A stretch of DNA of 64,000 bases from CAVQCJ01 sp963849365 (GTDB lineage Bacteria > Actinomycetota > Actinomycetes > Prado026): NCBI GenBank assembly GCA_963849365.1, contig CAWKHA010000001.1, forward strand, positions 248,001 to 312,000. The letters are read 5' to 3'. How positions within the stretch are numbered: position 1 is the first letter of the stretch; each line of letters opens with the position of its first letter. The position numbers were made by a program, and so were the translations under genes. Positions 55,109-62,942 of this stretch are shown in pieces. A model generated the notes under the pieces. The model had not been told where the DNA came from. It saw only the letters and a list, made by a program, of their open reading frames with translations, and searched no databases.

Positions 55109-55183
55109 GTCGGCCAGCGTACCGATCACCGGAACGGGCCCCGACCCGTCGACGCCCGGTACCGTTGCGCGGACGCTCGGCTC

Positions 55184-55268
55184 GCCCCCGTGGCGGAACT
55201 GGTCAGACGCGCCGGACTCAAAATCCGGTGGCCGCAAGGCCATGTGGGTTCGAATCCCACCGGGGGTA
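55184..55268 (+). tRNA. tRNA-Leu (anticodon CAA)
   Basis: 85 nt with a closed acceptor stem (GCCCCCG with CGGGGGT, first pair G-U), a D-arm GGCGGAACTGGTCAGACGC, an anticodon stem CCGGA/TCCGG with loop CTCAAAA (anticodon CAA, codon UUG), a long class II variable arm (TGGCCGCAAGGCCA), and a T-arm with GGTTCGAATCC. Discriminator base A, no encoded CCA. TACCGT at 55160-55165 is a plausible -10. Confidence 0.97.
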
Positions 55269-55327
55269 CGCGACCCCACCGCGCCCACCGCGCGCCCCCC
55301 GCGCGACCGCGCCCACCCCGCCCATCC

Positions 55328-55392
55328 GCGCCGATCATGAGAGATGTACACGCCCCGGTGGCCCGGCGACGTACATCTCTCATGATCGGCGC
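55328..55392. repeat. 22-bp perfect palindromic hairpin between tRNA-Leu and nusB
   Basis: Arms at 55328-55349 and 55371-55392 match perfectly over 22 bp around a 21-nt loop. The element lies between the convergent tRNA gene and nusB and could terminate both. Its core GATCATGAGAGATGTAC is markedly AT-richer than its surroundings, and the flanks on both sides are low-complexity GC repeats that are themselves roughly inverted. Confidence 0.85.
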
Positions 55393-55397
55393 GGGTC

Positions 55398-55470
55398 GGC
55401 GCGCGGTGGGTGCGCGGCGCGCGGTGGGTGCGCGGTGGCGCGGCGCGCGGGTGGGGGCGAGTGGTGGGCG
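55398..55470. repeat. Low-complexity GC-rich tandem repeat
   Basis: An 18-bp unit GGCGCGCGGTGGGTGCGC occurs twice in tandem (55398-55415, 55416-55433) and then decays into related GGCGCG/GGTGGG runs. Related CCCACC/CGCGCGCC runs lie on the other side of the palindrome (55275-55325), in opposite orientation. Confidence 0.8.
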
Positions 55471-55476
55471 CGGGGG

Positions 55477-55881
55477 TCAGCGCGTGGGCTTGAGCGCGAG
55501 GATCCGGGCGAGCACGCCGTTGACGAAGCCGGGCGAGGAGTCGGTCGAGAGCTCCTTGGCCAGCTCGACCGCCTCGTCGATGACCACCGCGTCCGGCACG
55601 TCGTCGACGTACAGCAGCTCGAACACCGACATCCGCAGCAGGGCGCGGTCGACCGCGGGCATCCGGTCCAGCGGCCAGTCCTGCGCGTAGGTCTGGATCA
55701 GGTCGTCGATGCGCTGCTCGTGCTCGGCAACCCCCCGCACCAGCCGGGCGGTGTGCTCGTTGACCGGTGGGTCGGCCAGCTCGGTCCGCGCGGCCAGCAC
55801 GTCGGTGGCCGCCACGCCGCGCTGGTCCGCCTCGAACAGGACGTCCAGCGCCCGCTTGCGGGCCTTGCTCCTCGCCGGCAC
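55477..55881 (-). CDS. nusB: NusB transcription antitermination factor
   Basis: 134 residues, normal length. SKARKRALDVLFEADQRG is the conserved N-terminus, followed by LVRGVAEHEQRIDDLIQTY, DWPLDRMPAVDRALLRMSVFELLY (given in part) and VVIDEAVELAKELSTDSSPGFVNGVLARI (given in part), the all-helical NusB core that binds boxA RNA with NusE/S10. GTG at 55881 starts VPARSKARKRAL and is supported by family alignment; the upstream open frame overlaps efp. Thirteen bp downstream of efp, in the usual efp-nusB order. Confidence 0.96.
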   Translation of the reverse strand: MPARSKARKRALDVLFEADQRGVAATDVLAARTELADPPVNEHTARLVRGVAEHEQRIDDLIQTYAQDWPLDRMPAVDRALLRMSVFELLYVDDVPDAVVIDEAVELAKELSTDSSPGFVNGVLARILALKPTR

Positions 55882-55894
55882 CTGCGTCCGTCCC

Positions 55895-56458
55895 TCAGCC
55901 GCTGACCCGGCCCAGGTACGAGCCGTCCCGGGTGTCGACCTTGACCCGCTCACCGGCCGTGATGAACAGCGGCACCTGGATCTCGTAGCCGGTCTCGATC
56001 GTGGCCGGCTTGGTGCCCCCGGTGGAGCGGTCCCCCTGCAGGCCGGGCTCGGTGTACGTGACCGTCGTCTCCACCGAGGTCGGCAGCTCCACGTACAGCG
56101 GGGCACCCTCGTGCATCGCGACGACGACCTCGGCGTTGTCCAGCAGGAAGTGGGCGGCGTCGCCGACCGTCTCGCCCGGGACGTGCACCTGGTCGTACGT
56201 CTCGGCATCCATGAACACGTAGTCGGTGCCCTCGGCGTACAGGTACTGCATCGCGCGCTTGTCCACGCTGGCGGTCTCGACCCGTACCCCCGCGTTGAAC
56301 GTGCGGTCGACGACCTTGCCGGACAGCACCGCCTTCAGCTTGGTGCGGACGAAGGCCGGCCCCTTGCCCGGCTTGACGTGCTGGAACTCCACGACGGTCC
56401 AGAGCTGGCCGTCGATGTTGAGGACCAGGCCGTTCTTGAGGTCGTTCGTGGTGGCCAC
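55895..56458 (-). CDS. efp: Elongation factor P
   Basis: 187 residues. Domain I with TTNDLKNGLVLNIDGQLWTVVEFQHVKPGKGPAFVRTKL (given in part); the KPGKGPAF loop carries the Lys that is modified in some bacteria. Domains II and III (GTDYVFMDAETYDQVHV, VELPTSVETTVTYTEPGLQGD, and the C-terminal YEIQVPLFITAGERVKVDTRDGSYLGR, each given in part) are complete. EF-P relieves ribosome stalling at polyproline. GTG at 56458 with AGGAG about 10 nt upstream. Confidence 0.97.
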   Translation of the reverse strand: MATTNDLKNGLVLNIDGQLWTVVEFQHVKPGKGPAFVRTKLKAVLSGKVVDRTFNAGVRVETASVDKRAMQYLYAEGTDYVFMDAETYDQVHVPGETVGDAAHFLLDNAEVVVAMHEGAPLYVELPTSVETTVTYTEPGLQGDRSTGGTKPATIETGYEIQVPLFITAGERVKVDTRDGSYLGRVSG

Positions 56459-56501
56459 GGGTCGCGTCTCCTGCAGGCGGGCGAGCCGCCCGGCCGGGGT
56501 G

Positions 56502-57584
56502 TCAACCCAGCACGAGCAGCTCCTTGGACGAGGTGGTGAGCAGCTCGGCCCGGCCGTCACGCACCACGAGGGTGTCCTCGATGCGTACGCCGCCGCGCCC
56601 CGGCAGGTACACGCCGGGCTCGACGGTGACGGGCGAGCCGGCGTCCAGGGTACCCGCGGCGGCCGGTCCCACCATCGGCGCCTCGTGGATCTCCAGGCCG
56701 ACGCCGTGGCCGAGCCCGTGCCCGAACCGGGGTCCCAGGCCCGCGGCCTCGATCACCGAACGGGCCGCGGCGTCCACCTCGGCCAGGGCGGCGCCCGGTG
56801 CGAGGGCGTGCCGGCCGGCGCGCTGGGCGGCCCGGACCAGGTCGTACAGATCGCGCTGCCACCCGGCCGGCTCGCCGACCGCCACGGTGCGGGTCATGTC
56901 GGCGTGGTAGCCCCCGACCTGCGCCCCGAAGTCCAGCGTGAGCAGGTCGCCGGCCGCGAGCTCGCGGGGGCCGGGACGGTGGTGCGGGACCGCGCCGTTG
57001 GGACCGGACGCGACGATCGTGTCGAAGGCCGGGGCGTCGGCGCCGTGCGCGCGCATGAGGTCCTCGAGGGCGTGCCCGACGGCCCGTTCGGTCAGGCCGG
57101 GCAGCAGCGTGGGCAGCAGGTCGGCCAGGGCCCGGTCGCCAACCGCGCACGCCTGCCGCAACAGACCGATCTCGGTCTCGTCCTTGACCCTGCGCAGGTC
57201 CTCGACCGGCCGGCCCGCGGCGACCAGATCCGCGGCCGGGACGGCAGTCACCAGCTCGGCGTGCTCCGCCACCGTCAGGTGGTGCGCCTCGAACCCCAGC
57301 CGCACCCGTCCGGCCGCGGCGGCCCGGCGGGTCAGCGCGAGCGGGCAGGGGCGGTTCACGAGCACCTGCACGTCGGGGCACTGCGCGGCCGACTGCTCGG
57401 CGTAGCGGAAGTCGGTGCACAGCACCGCGTCGCCGTCCGCGCCGACCAGCAGCGCACCATTGCTCCCGGTGAAGCCGGTGAGGTAGCGGACGTTGACCAG
57501 CGACGTCACCAGGACCGCGTCCAGGGCAGCCGCCCCGACCCGCTCGGCGAGCCGGTCGCGGCGGGCGGCGTGGTCCGCGGGCAC
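56502..57584 (-). CDS. pepQ: M24-family Xaa-Pro aminopeptidase
   Basis: 360 residues. N-terminal creatinase-like domain (RRDRLAERVGAAALDAVLVTSLVNVRYLTGFTGS in part) and a C-terminal pita-bread fold with the dinuclear metal ligands: Asp in LTLDFGAQ, Asp in YHADMTRT, His in GHGLGHGVGLEIHE, Glu in VTVEPGVY and Glu in VRIEDTL. It cleaves X-Pro bonds. GTG at 57584 begins 6 nt after the aroQ stop. Gene order aro-pepQ-efp-nusB is common in Gram-positive genomes. Symbol chosen for family, not exact specificity. Confidence 0.92.
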   Translation of the reverse strand: MPADHAARRDRLAERVGAAALDAVLVTSLVNVRYLTGFTGSNGALLVGADGDAVLCTDFRYAEQSAAQCPDVQVLVNRPCPLALTRRAAAAGRVRLGFEAHHLTVAEHAELVTAVPAADLVAAGRPVEDLRRVKDETEIGLLRQACAVGDRALADLLPTLLPGLTERAVGHALEDLMRAHGADAPAFDTIVASGPNGAVPHHRPGPRELAAGDLLTLDFGAQVGGYHADMTRTVAVGEPAGWQRDLYDLVRAAQRAGRHALAPGAALAEVDAAARSVIEAAGLGPRFGHGLGHGVGLEIHEAPMVGPAAAGTLDAGSPVTVEPGVYLPGRGGVRIEDTLVVRDGRAELLTTSSKELLVLG

Positions 57585-57590
57585 AGCGGG

Positions 57591-58034
57591 TCAGCCCGCC
57601 GCCGGCGACGCCGCGGCGACCGCCCGGAGCGCGAGCTCGTACGACGCCAGGCCGAAGCCGGCGATCGTGCCGGTCGCGACCGCGGCGACCACCGACGTGT
57701 GCCGGAACTCCTCGCGTGCCGCCGGGTTGCTCAGGTGCACCTCGACCAGTGGCGCGGTGCGCATCGCGCAGGCGTCGCGCAGGGCGTACGAGTAGTGCGT
57801 GAACGCCGCCGGGTTGAGCACCACCGGGACCTGCCCGTCGGCCGCCTCGTGCAGCCAGTGCACGAGCTCGGCCTCGTCGTCGGTCTGCCGGACTTCGACC
57901 TCCAGGCCCAGCCCCGCGCCGACCTTCCGGCAGTGCTCGGCCAGGTCGGCGAAGGTCGCGGTGCCGTAGACGTCCGGCTCGCGCCCGCCCAGCCTGGACA
58001 GGTTCGGGCCGTTCAGGACCAGCACCCGGGTCAT
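57591..58034 (-). CDS. aroQ: Type II 3-dehydroquinate dehydratase
   Basis: 147 residues. Third step of the shikimate pathway. LVLNGPNLSRLGGREPDVYG carries the substrate-binding Asn and the catalytic Tyr (YG); LNPAAFTHYSYALRDA and VEVHLSNPAAREEFRHTS carry the conserved His/Arg/Glu of the dodecameric type II enzyme. ATG at 58034 overlaps the aroKB stop (ATGA). C-terminal ~12 residues are Ala-rich. Confidence 0.96.
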   Translation of the reverse strand: MTRVLVLNGPNLSRLGGREPDVYGTATFADLAEHCRKVGAGLGLEVEVRQTDDEAELVHWLHEAADGQVPVVLNPAAFTHYSYALRDACAMRTAPLVEVHLSNPAAREEFRHTSVVAAVATGTIAGFGLASYELALRAVAAASPAAG

Positions 58035-59611
58035 CCCGTCACCTCCGCGTAGGCCGCGGCCAGCAGGGAGGGGTCGGGTCCCTCCAGCACGGCGGGCTGC
58101 CCGATCCCGTCCAGCACCACGAACCGCAGCGTGTCGCCCCGGCTCTTCTTGTCCACCCGCATCGCGTCCTGCAGCTGCGGCCAGCGGTCCCCGCGGTAGG
58201 CGACCGGCAGCCCGACGGAGGCGAGCACGTCGCGGTGCCGGTCCACGACCGGCGGCGGCAGCCGGCCCGCCAGCCGCGCGAGCTCGGCCGCGAAGACCAT
58301 CCCGACGGACACGGCCGCGCCGTGCCGCCAGCGGTACTGCTCCACCTTCTCGATCGCGTGCCCGAGCGTGTGGCCGTAGTTGAGCATCTCCCGCGGCCCG
58401 GCCTCGCGCAGGTCGGCGGACACGACCGCCGCCTTGACCCGGACCGCGCGCTCGACCAGCTCGCGCGTGTGCGGGCCCGCGGGGTCCGCGGCCGCCACCG
58501 GGTCGGACTCGACCAGCTCGAGGATCACCGGGTCGGCGATGAACCCGGCCTTGACCACCTCGGCCAGCCCGCCCGCGTAGTCCGCCGCCGGCAGCCCGGC
58601 CAGCTGGTCCAGGTCGCACAGGACGCCGGCCGGCTGGTGGAACGCGCCCACGAGGTTCTTGCCCTCGGCGGTGTCGATGCCGGTCTTGCCACCCACGGCC
58701 GCGTCCACCATGCCCAGCAGCGTGGTCGGCACGTGCACGACGGCCACCCCGCGCAGCCAGGTGGCGGCGACGAATCCGGCCAGGTCGGTGGTCGCGCCGC
58801 CACCGAGCGAGACGACGGCGTCCGAGCGGGTGAACCCAGCTGTGCCCAGGGCGGACCACAGCTGCGCCGCCACCCGTACGTCCTTGGCCGCCTCGCCGTC
58901 CGGCACCGGCAGGGCCAGCGGCCGGTAGCCGGCCGCGGCGAGTCGGTCGACCAGCTGCGCGGCACGGGCGGCGAGCACCTGCGGGTGCACGACAGCGACC
59001 CGCAGCGCCCGCGGTCCCAGCAGTCCGGGCAGCTCGTCCAGCAGACCCGTCCCGACCAGCACGTCGTACGAGCCGGGGCCGGACCCGACAGCGATCCGCG
59101 TGGGTGCCTCCCCCGCCAGCACGCGGACGACGTCCGCGGCGACCTCCTCGGGGGTGCGCCCGTCGGTGGCCACCGTGGCCACGGCCACCGCTTCGTACAG
59201 CGGGCGGCGCGCCTCCATCAGCCGCAGCCACTGCGCGCGCGGGTTGCCCAGCAGCAGCGGACGGTCGCGGTTGAAACCCACCCGCGAGGCCGCGTCCTTC
59301 ACGCCGACGTCCAGGAAGACCACGCGCAGCCCGGCCAGGGCGGCGCGGGTCGCCGGGTCCAGCACCGCGCCGCCGCCGACCGACACGACGCCGTCGTGCC
59401 CGGTCAGGGCGGCGGACACGGCCGCCGCCTCGAGCCGGCGGAACTCGGCCTCGCCCCGGTCGACGAAGATGTCCGGGACGGGGACGCCGGCCGCTGCCTC
59501 GACGTCGGCGTCGGTGTCCCGGAAGGAGACGCCCAGCCGGCCGGCGACCAGCCGCCCGACCGTCGTCTTGCCGGCGCCGGGCGGCCCGACCAGGACCACC
59601 GCCGGCACCAT
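58031..59611 (-). CDS. aroKB: Bifunctional shikimate kinase / 3-dehydroquinate synthase fusion
   Basis: 526 residues in one uninterrupted frame. Residues 1-~167 are shikimate kinase: Walker A GPPGAGKT (9-16), DTDADVE (shikimate-binding Asp), DRGEAEFRRLE, VVSVGGGAVLD and the lid NRDRPLLLGNPRAQW. Residues ~171-526 are dehydroquinate synthase: GSYDVLVGTGLLDEL, VPDGEAAKD, SLGGGATTDLAGFVAATWLRG (given in part), KTGIDTAEGKNLVGAFHQP, the metal-binding Glu in GGLAEVVK and His in NYGHTLGHAIE. Most actinobacteria encode aroK and aroB separately. A GTG codon near residue 164 could serve as an internal aroB start, so separate AroB may also be made. Confidence 0.92.
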   Translation of the reverse strand: MVPAVVLVGPPGAGKTTVGRLVAGRLGVSFRDTDADVEAAAGVPVPDIFVDRGEAEFRRLEAAAVSAALTGHDGVVSVGGGAVLDPATRAALAGLRVVFLDVGVKDAASRVGFNRDRPLLLGNPRAQWLRLMEARRPLYEAVAVATVATDGRTPEEVAADVVRVLAGEAPTRIAVGSGPGSYDVLVGTGLLDELPGLLGPRALRVAVVHPQVLAARAAQLVDRLAAAGYRPLALPVPDGEAAKDVRVAAQLWSALGTAGFTRSDAVVSLGGGATTDLAGFVAATWLRGVAVVHVPTTLLGMVDAAVGGKTGIDTAEGKNLVGAFHQPAGVLCDLDQLAGLPAADYAGGLAEVVKAGFIADPVILELVESDPVAAADPAGPHTRELVERAVRVKAAVVSADLREAGPREMLNYGHTLGHAIEKVEQYRWRHGAAVSVGMVFAAELARLAGRLPPPVVDRHRDVLASVGLPVAYRGDRWPQLQDAMRVDKKSRGDTLRFVVLDGIGQPAVLEGPDPSLLAAAYAEVTG

Positions 59612-60789
59612 CAGCGCACGACCAGGTGCTCGAGGTACGCGGCCAGGTTGCGGGCGGTCTCCGGGACCGCGTCGCCGCCGAACTTCTCCAGCACCGCGTC
59701 GGCGAGGACGAGCGCGACCATGGCCTCCGCCACGATGCCGGCCGCCGGCACGGCGCAGACGTCCGAGCGCTGGTTGATCGCCTTGGCCGCCTCCCCCGTC
59801 TGTACGTCCACGGTGTCCAGCGCCCGCGGCACCGTCGAGATCGGCTTCATCGCGGCCCGCACGCGCAGCACGTCGCCGGTGCTCATGCCGCCCTCGGTGC
59901 CGCCGGACCGGTTGCTGCGCCGGCGCAGGCCGTCCGGCGCGGACTCGATCTCGTCGTGGGCGGCCGAGCCGCGAGCCCGTGCCACCGCGAAGCCGTCGCC
60001 CACCTCGACGCCCTTGATGGCCTGCACGCCCATCAGCGCGCCGGCGAGCCGCGAGTCGAGCCGCCGGTCCCAGTGCACGTGGCTGCCCAGGCCCGGCGGC
60101 AGCCCGTGCACCACGACCTCCACGACTCCGCCGAGGGTGTCGCCTTCCGCCCTGGCCACGTCCACCTCGCCGACCATCGCAGCGCTCGCCGCCGGGTCCA
60201 GGCAGCGCACCGGGTCGGCGTCGACCCGGCCGGCGTCACCTGGTCCGGGCCAGCAGCCCGCGGGCGCCACCGCCGTGCCCAGCTCGACGACGTGGCTCAG
60301 CACCGTCACGCCGGCGACCTGCCGCAGGAACGCCCGGACCACGGCACCCAGGGCCACCCGGGCGGCGGTCTCGCGGGCGCTGGCGCGCTCGAGCACCGGA
60401 CGGGCGTCGTCGAAGCCGTACTTCTGCATGCCGGCCAGGTCGGCGTGACCCGGCCGCGGCCGGGTCAGGGGCGCGTTGCGCGCGAGCCCGTCGAGGACGG
60501 CCTGGTCCACCGGGTCGGCCGCCATCACCTGCTCCCACTTGGGCCACTCGGTGTTGCCCACCTGCACCGCCACCGGCGAGCCGAGCGTGACGCCGTGCCG
60601 GACGCCGCCCAGCACCGTGACCTCGTCGCGCTCGAAGCTCATCCGGGCGCCGCGGCCGTAGCCGAGCCGGCGGCGTTCCAGGTCGCGCGCGATGTCGTCC
60701 GTCGTCACGGCCACCCCGGCCGGCAGGCCTTCGAGCACGGCGACCAGGGCAGGCCCGTGCGACTCCCCCGCGGTCAGCCAGCGCAGCAT
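59611..60789 (-). CDS. aroC: Chorismate synthase
   Basis: 392 residues. Last common step of aromatic synthesis, FMN-dependent. Signatures: WLTAGESHGPALVAVLEGLPAG (first His), RRRLGYGRGARMSFERDEV, RPRPGHADLAGMQKYGFDDARPVLERASARETAARVA (given in part; second His and conserved Arg/Ser), and GGMSTGDVLRVRAAMKPIST. ATG at 60789. The stop TGA shares one base with the aroKB ATG (TGATG). First gene of aroC-aroKB-aroQ-pepQ-efp-nusB. Confidence 0.97.
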   Translation of the reverse strand: MLRWLTAGESHGPALVAVLEGLPAGVAVTTDDIARDLERRRLGYGRGARMSFERDEVTVLGGVRHGVTLGSPVAVQVGNTEWPKWEQVMAADPVDQAVLDGLARNAPLTRPRPGHADLAGMQKYGFDDARPVLERASARETAARVALGAVVRAFLRQVAGVTVLSHVVELGTAVAPAGCWPGPGDAGRVDADPVRCLDPAASAAMVGEVDVARAEGDTLGGVVEVVVHGLPPGLGSHVHWDRRLDSRLAGALMGVQAIKGVEVGDGFAVARARGSAAHDEIESAPDGLRRRSNRSGGTEGGMSTGDVLRVRAAMKPISTVPRALDTVDVQTGEAAKAINQRSDVCAVPAAGIVAEAMVALVLADAVLEKFGGDAVPETARNLAAYLEHLVVR

Positions 60790-60858
60790 GCGGTGATCCT
60801 CCCACGGCAGGCGCGCCCGACCCGGGCGGGCCCGCGCCGCTCATGCCCGCACGTACGA

Positions 60859-60888
60859 GCGGGCCGCGTCCCGAAGGACACGGCCCGC
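60859..60888 (-). terminator. Hairpin terminator with cUUCGg tetraloop after the pilus operon
   Basis: On the minus strand a 13-bp stem (GCGGGCCGTGTCC with GGACGCGGCCCGC; one T-G wobble) is closed by TTCG, i.e. a C(UUCG)G extra-stable tetraloop. On the plus strand the wobble becomes a C-A mismatch, so it is better for minus-strand termination. It lies 20 bp after the pilP-like stop and upstream of aroC, separating the two operons. Confidence 0.85.
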
Positions 60889-60907
60889 CGCAGAGGTACC
60901 GCCGCTG

Positions 60908-61534
60908 TCAGGTGCGCAGCGTCAGGCTCTTGCCCACCGTCAGGACCACGTTGGAGTCCCCGAACAGGAACTGGGCCTGCGAGCTCCCGGTGATGATGTC
61001 GAGGCTGAAGTACTTCGCGAACACCTGGCCGCGCTTCACGCCGGTGTACTTGGTCCCGTTGACGGTGACGTCCGCCGAGACCCCCGACGCGTTGAGCTTG
61101 ACCAGGGTGATGGTCTCGGTCAGGCCGCTGGGCACCGCCGTGCCGGCGGTGGTGCCGGACGTCGAGCCCGCCGACGGCGCCGCGCTGGCGCTGCCGCTGG
61201 CCGCCACGACCAGCGGCGCGAACGGGTCGCGCCCGCCGGAGCCGGTGACCGTCTGCGGAGCCTTCGACGTGACCGGCTTGGCGCTGGCCGAGGGAGCCTT
61301 GGAGCCGGCCGGGGCCGCCACAGTGCCCTTGGGCACCGCGCCGGTGGCCGACTCGTCGGTGCTGCCGCCGCCCGCGAAGAGCAGGAAGTACGCCGCCGCG
61401 GCGAGCACGAGGACGCCGACCACCACCGCCACGAGCACGACCGGCTTGGGGCCCTTGGACGCCGCGAGCGCCTCCTCGGCCGGCGGTTCGGCGACAGCCG
61501 TGCCCGCGGAGCCGAACTGGTTGCTGTCAGACAT
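60908..61534 (-). CDS. PilP-like type IV pilus assembly protein
   Basis: 208 residues. Cytoplasmic polar N-terminus, one transmembrane helix (VVLVAVVVGVLVLAAAAYFLLF, residues ~32-53), a long Ala/Ser/Thr/Pro linker, then a motif GGRDPFAPL near residue 104 and a small beta-rich domain (TITLVKLNASGVSADVTVNGTKYTGVKRGQVFAKYFSL in part). The RDPFxP motif followed by a beta domain is the layout of PilP, although Gram-negative PilP is a lipoprotein. Position directly after pilM-N-O supports this role. ATG at 61534. Last gene before the terminator at 60859-60888. Confidence 0.65.
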   Translation of the reverse strand: MSDSNQFGSAGTAVAEPPAEEALAASKGPKPVVLVAVVVGVLVLAAAAYFLLFAGGGSTDESATGAVPKGTVAAPAGSKAPSASAKPVTSKAPQTVTGSGGRDPFAPLVVAASGSASAAPSAGSTSGTTAGTAVPSGLTETITLVKLNASGVSADVTVNGTKYTGVKRGQVFAKYFSLDIITGSSQAQFLFGDSNVVLTVGKSLTLRT

Positions 61535-61549
61535 CGCTGGACTGCCTTC

Positions 61550-62278
61550 CTACTGGGCCGGCGTCGACGACGTGGACGTCGACGTGGCCGGGGTGCCGGA
61601 GGTGCCGGAAGTGCCGGTGGCCGGAGCGGTCACGTGCAGCGGTGACGTTCCGGGTGCGGCCGCCGAGGAGACCATGAAGGCGCGGAAGTTGACGATCGCC
61701 GCGAGCTGGGGCGAGACCCCGGCCTGCGCCGCGACCACCGAGCTGCCGCCGGTCGTGCCCGAGCCGCTGTTCACGTTCAACGTGACACCGTTGATCAGCA
61801 GCGAGCGCTTCAGGCTCTCCATCTTGTTGAAGAAGCGCTCGATGTTGTAGTAGGTCCCGTCGACCTCCATGGTCACGTTGATGACCTGGAGCGTCTGGCC
61901 GTCGGCGCCGACCGCGTTCTCCGGCGGCTGGGCCGCGCTGGCGGTCGGCGACACCGGGGTGACGGTGTGGAGGTCCACACCGGTCTGGGTGGCCATCGTC
62001 GACAGCGACCGGATCAGGGCCGGGAGGTCGGGGTTCTGCGGGATCCGCTGCTGGATGTCGGCGATGATCGCCTTCTGCTGCGGCAGCTCCTTCTGCTGAG
62101 CCTGCAGCTGCGCGATCTTCGCCTTCAGCGTGTCGTTGGCCGACTCCTGTGCGGTGGCCTGCGTACGCAGGTCGGCCGCGGTGGCCCGCTTGGGCGAGAC
62201 CAGCAGGAACCACCCTGCGAGCAGGACGACCACCGCCAACAAGGCGGAGAGCAACGACCACTTCCTGGTGCGCGTCAT
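61550..62278 (-). CDS. pilO: PilO-type pilus assembly protein
   Basis: 242 residues. Short basic cytoplasmic start, one transmembrane helix (LLSALLAVVVLLAGWFLLV, ~8-26), a coiled coil (residues ~35-75, rich in Gln/Lys/Glu), then a ferredoxin-like fold (INVTMEVDGTYYNIERFFNKMESLKRSLLING in part) as in PilO. The C-terminus is a Ser/Thr/Pro-rich tail of ~40 residues. PilN and PilO form the inner-membrane alignment complex. ATG at 62278 is 1 nt after the pilN stop. Confidence 0.85.
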   Translation of the reverse strand: MTRTRKWSLLSALLAVVVLLAGWFLLVSPKRATAADLRTQATAQESANDTLKAKIAQLQAQQKELPQQKAIIADIQQRIPQNPDLPALIRSLSTMATQTGVDLHTVTPVSPTASAAQPPENAVGADGQTLQVINVTMEVDGTYYNIERFFNKMESLKRSLLINGVTLNVNSGSGTTGGSSVVAAQAGVSPQLAAIVNFRAFMVSSAAAPGTSPLHVTAPATGTSGTSGTPATSTSTSSTPAQ

Positions 62279-62279
62279 G

Positions 62280-62942
62280 TCAGCTGCCCGCCTTCGGCGC
62301 GTATCGGTTGGAGAGGGCCTTGTCGGACAGACCCACCGACGAGGTGAACTGGTAGCTGCCGCTCGAGGAGCCGTTCCCGTGGCCCTGGGCGTTCGTCAGG
62401 TACGGGTCGGTGTAGGACTTCTGCGCGGCCAGCGCCTGCAGCCAGCCGGCCACCTGCGGGAGGTTGCTCGCCGAGCCGATCATCGTGACCGTGCCGAGCA
62501 CCGGGTTGCCCCAGGCCGCCTTGACCGTGTCCGGCGAGTCGCTCGGCTGGGTGATGCTGACGTTGGTCAGCCAGACCCCGCTGGGCATGCCCAGGCTCAG
62601 GTCGTTCAGCACGTAGGAGTACCGGATCTCCTGGCTCATGGCCTGCACGAGCTGCGCCTGCGCTGTCTGCGCCTGCGCGTAGACCACCGGCACCTGCGCG
62701 TACTTGACGACCTCGCCCTGCAGCTGCACGCCGGTGGCCTGCGCCGAGGACAGGTCGTCCTGGGCCGCGCTCGCGTCACCGGAGGCCAGGTACCACAGCC
62801 CGCCGACGATCAGCACGGATGCGAAGACACCCAGACCCATCACCAGCTGCGCGGTGCGGAACTTGGCACCCTCGGAGATCTCCGGGGGCAGCAGGTTCAC
62901 CCGCGGCAGGGTGCCCGTCTGGACGGCGGTCGTGGTGCTCAT
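62280..62942 (-). CDS. pilN: PilN-type pilus assembly protein
   Basis: 220 residues. The N-terminal PRVNLLPPEI matches the cytoplasmic INLLP motif by which PilN docks into PilM. One transmembrane helix (LVMGLGVFASVLIVGGLWYL, ~34-53), a coiled coil (~55-100), then a fimbrial-assembly fold with VLNDLSLGMPSGVWLTNVSI and the GSASNLPQVAGWLQALA helix. ATG at 62942 shares one base with the pilM stop (TGATG). Confidence 0.87.
   Translation of the reverse strand: MSTTTAVQTGTLPRVNLLPPEISEGAKFRTAQLVMGLGVFASVLIVGGLWYLASGDASAAQDDLSSAQATGVQLQGEVVKYAQVPVVYAQAQTAQAQLVQAMSQEIRYSYVLNDLSLGMPSGVWLTNVSITQPSDSPDTVKAAWGNPVLGTVTMIGSASNLPQVAGWLQALAAQKSYTDPYLTNAQGHGNGSSSGSYQFTSSVGLSDKALSNRYAPKAGS

Noticed and set aside
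55109..55351. N-terminal extension of the ANTAR regulator through the tRNA gene
   Set aside because: The frame is open through the tRNA on the other strand, but the receiver domain starts near residue 13 from ATG 55108 and the extension has no family similarity.
55184..55476. Integration (att) site at tRNA-Leu
   Set aside because: No integrase and no repeat of the tRNA 3' end was found in the window.
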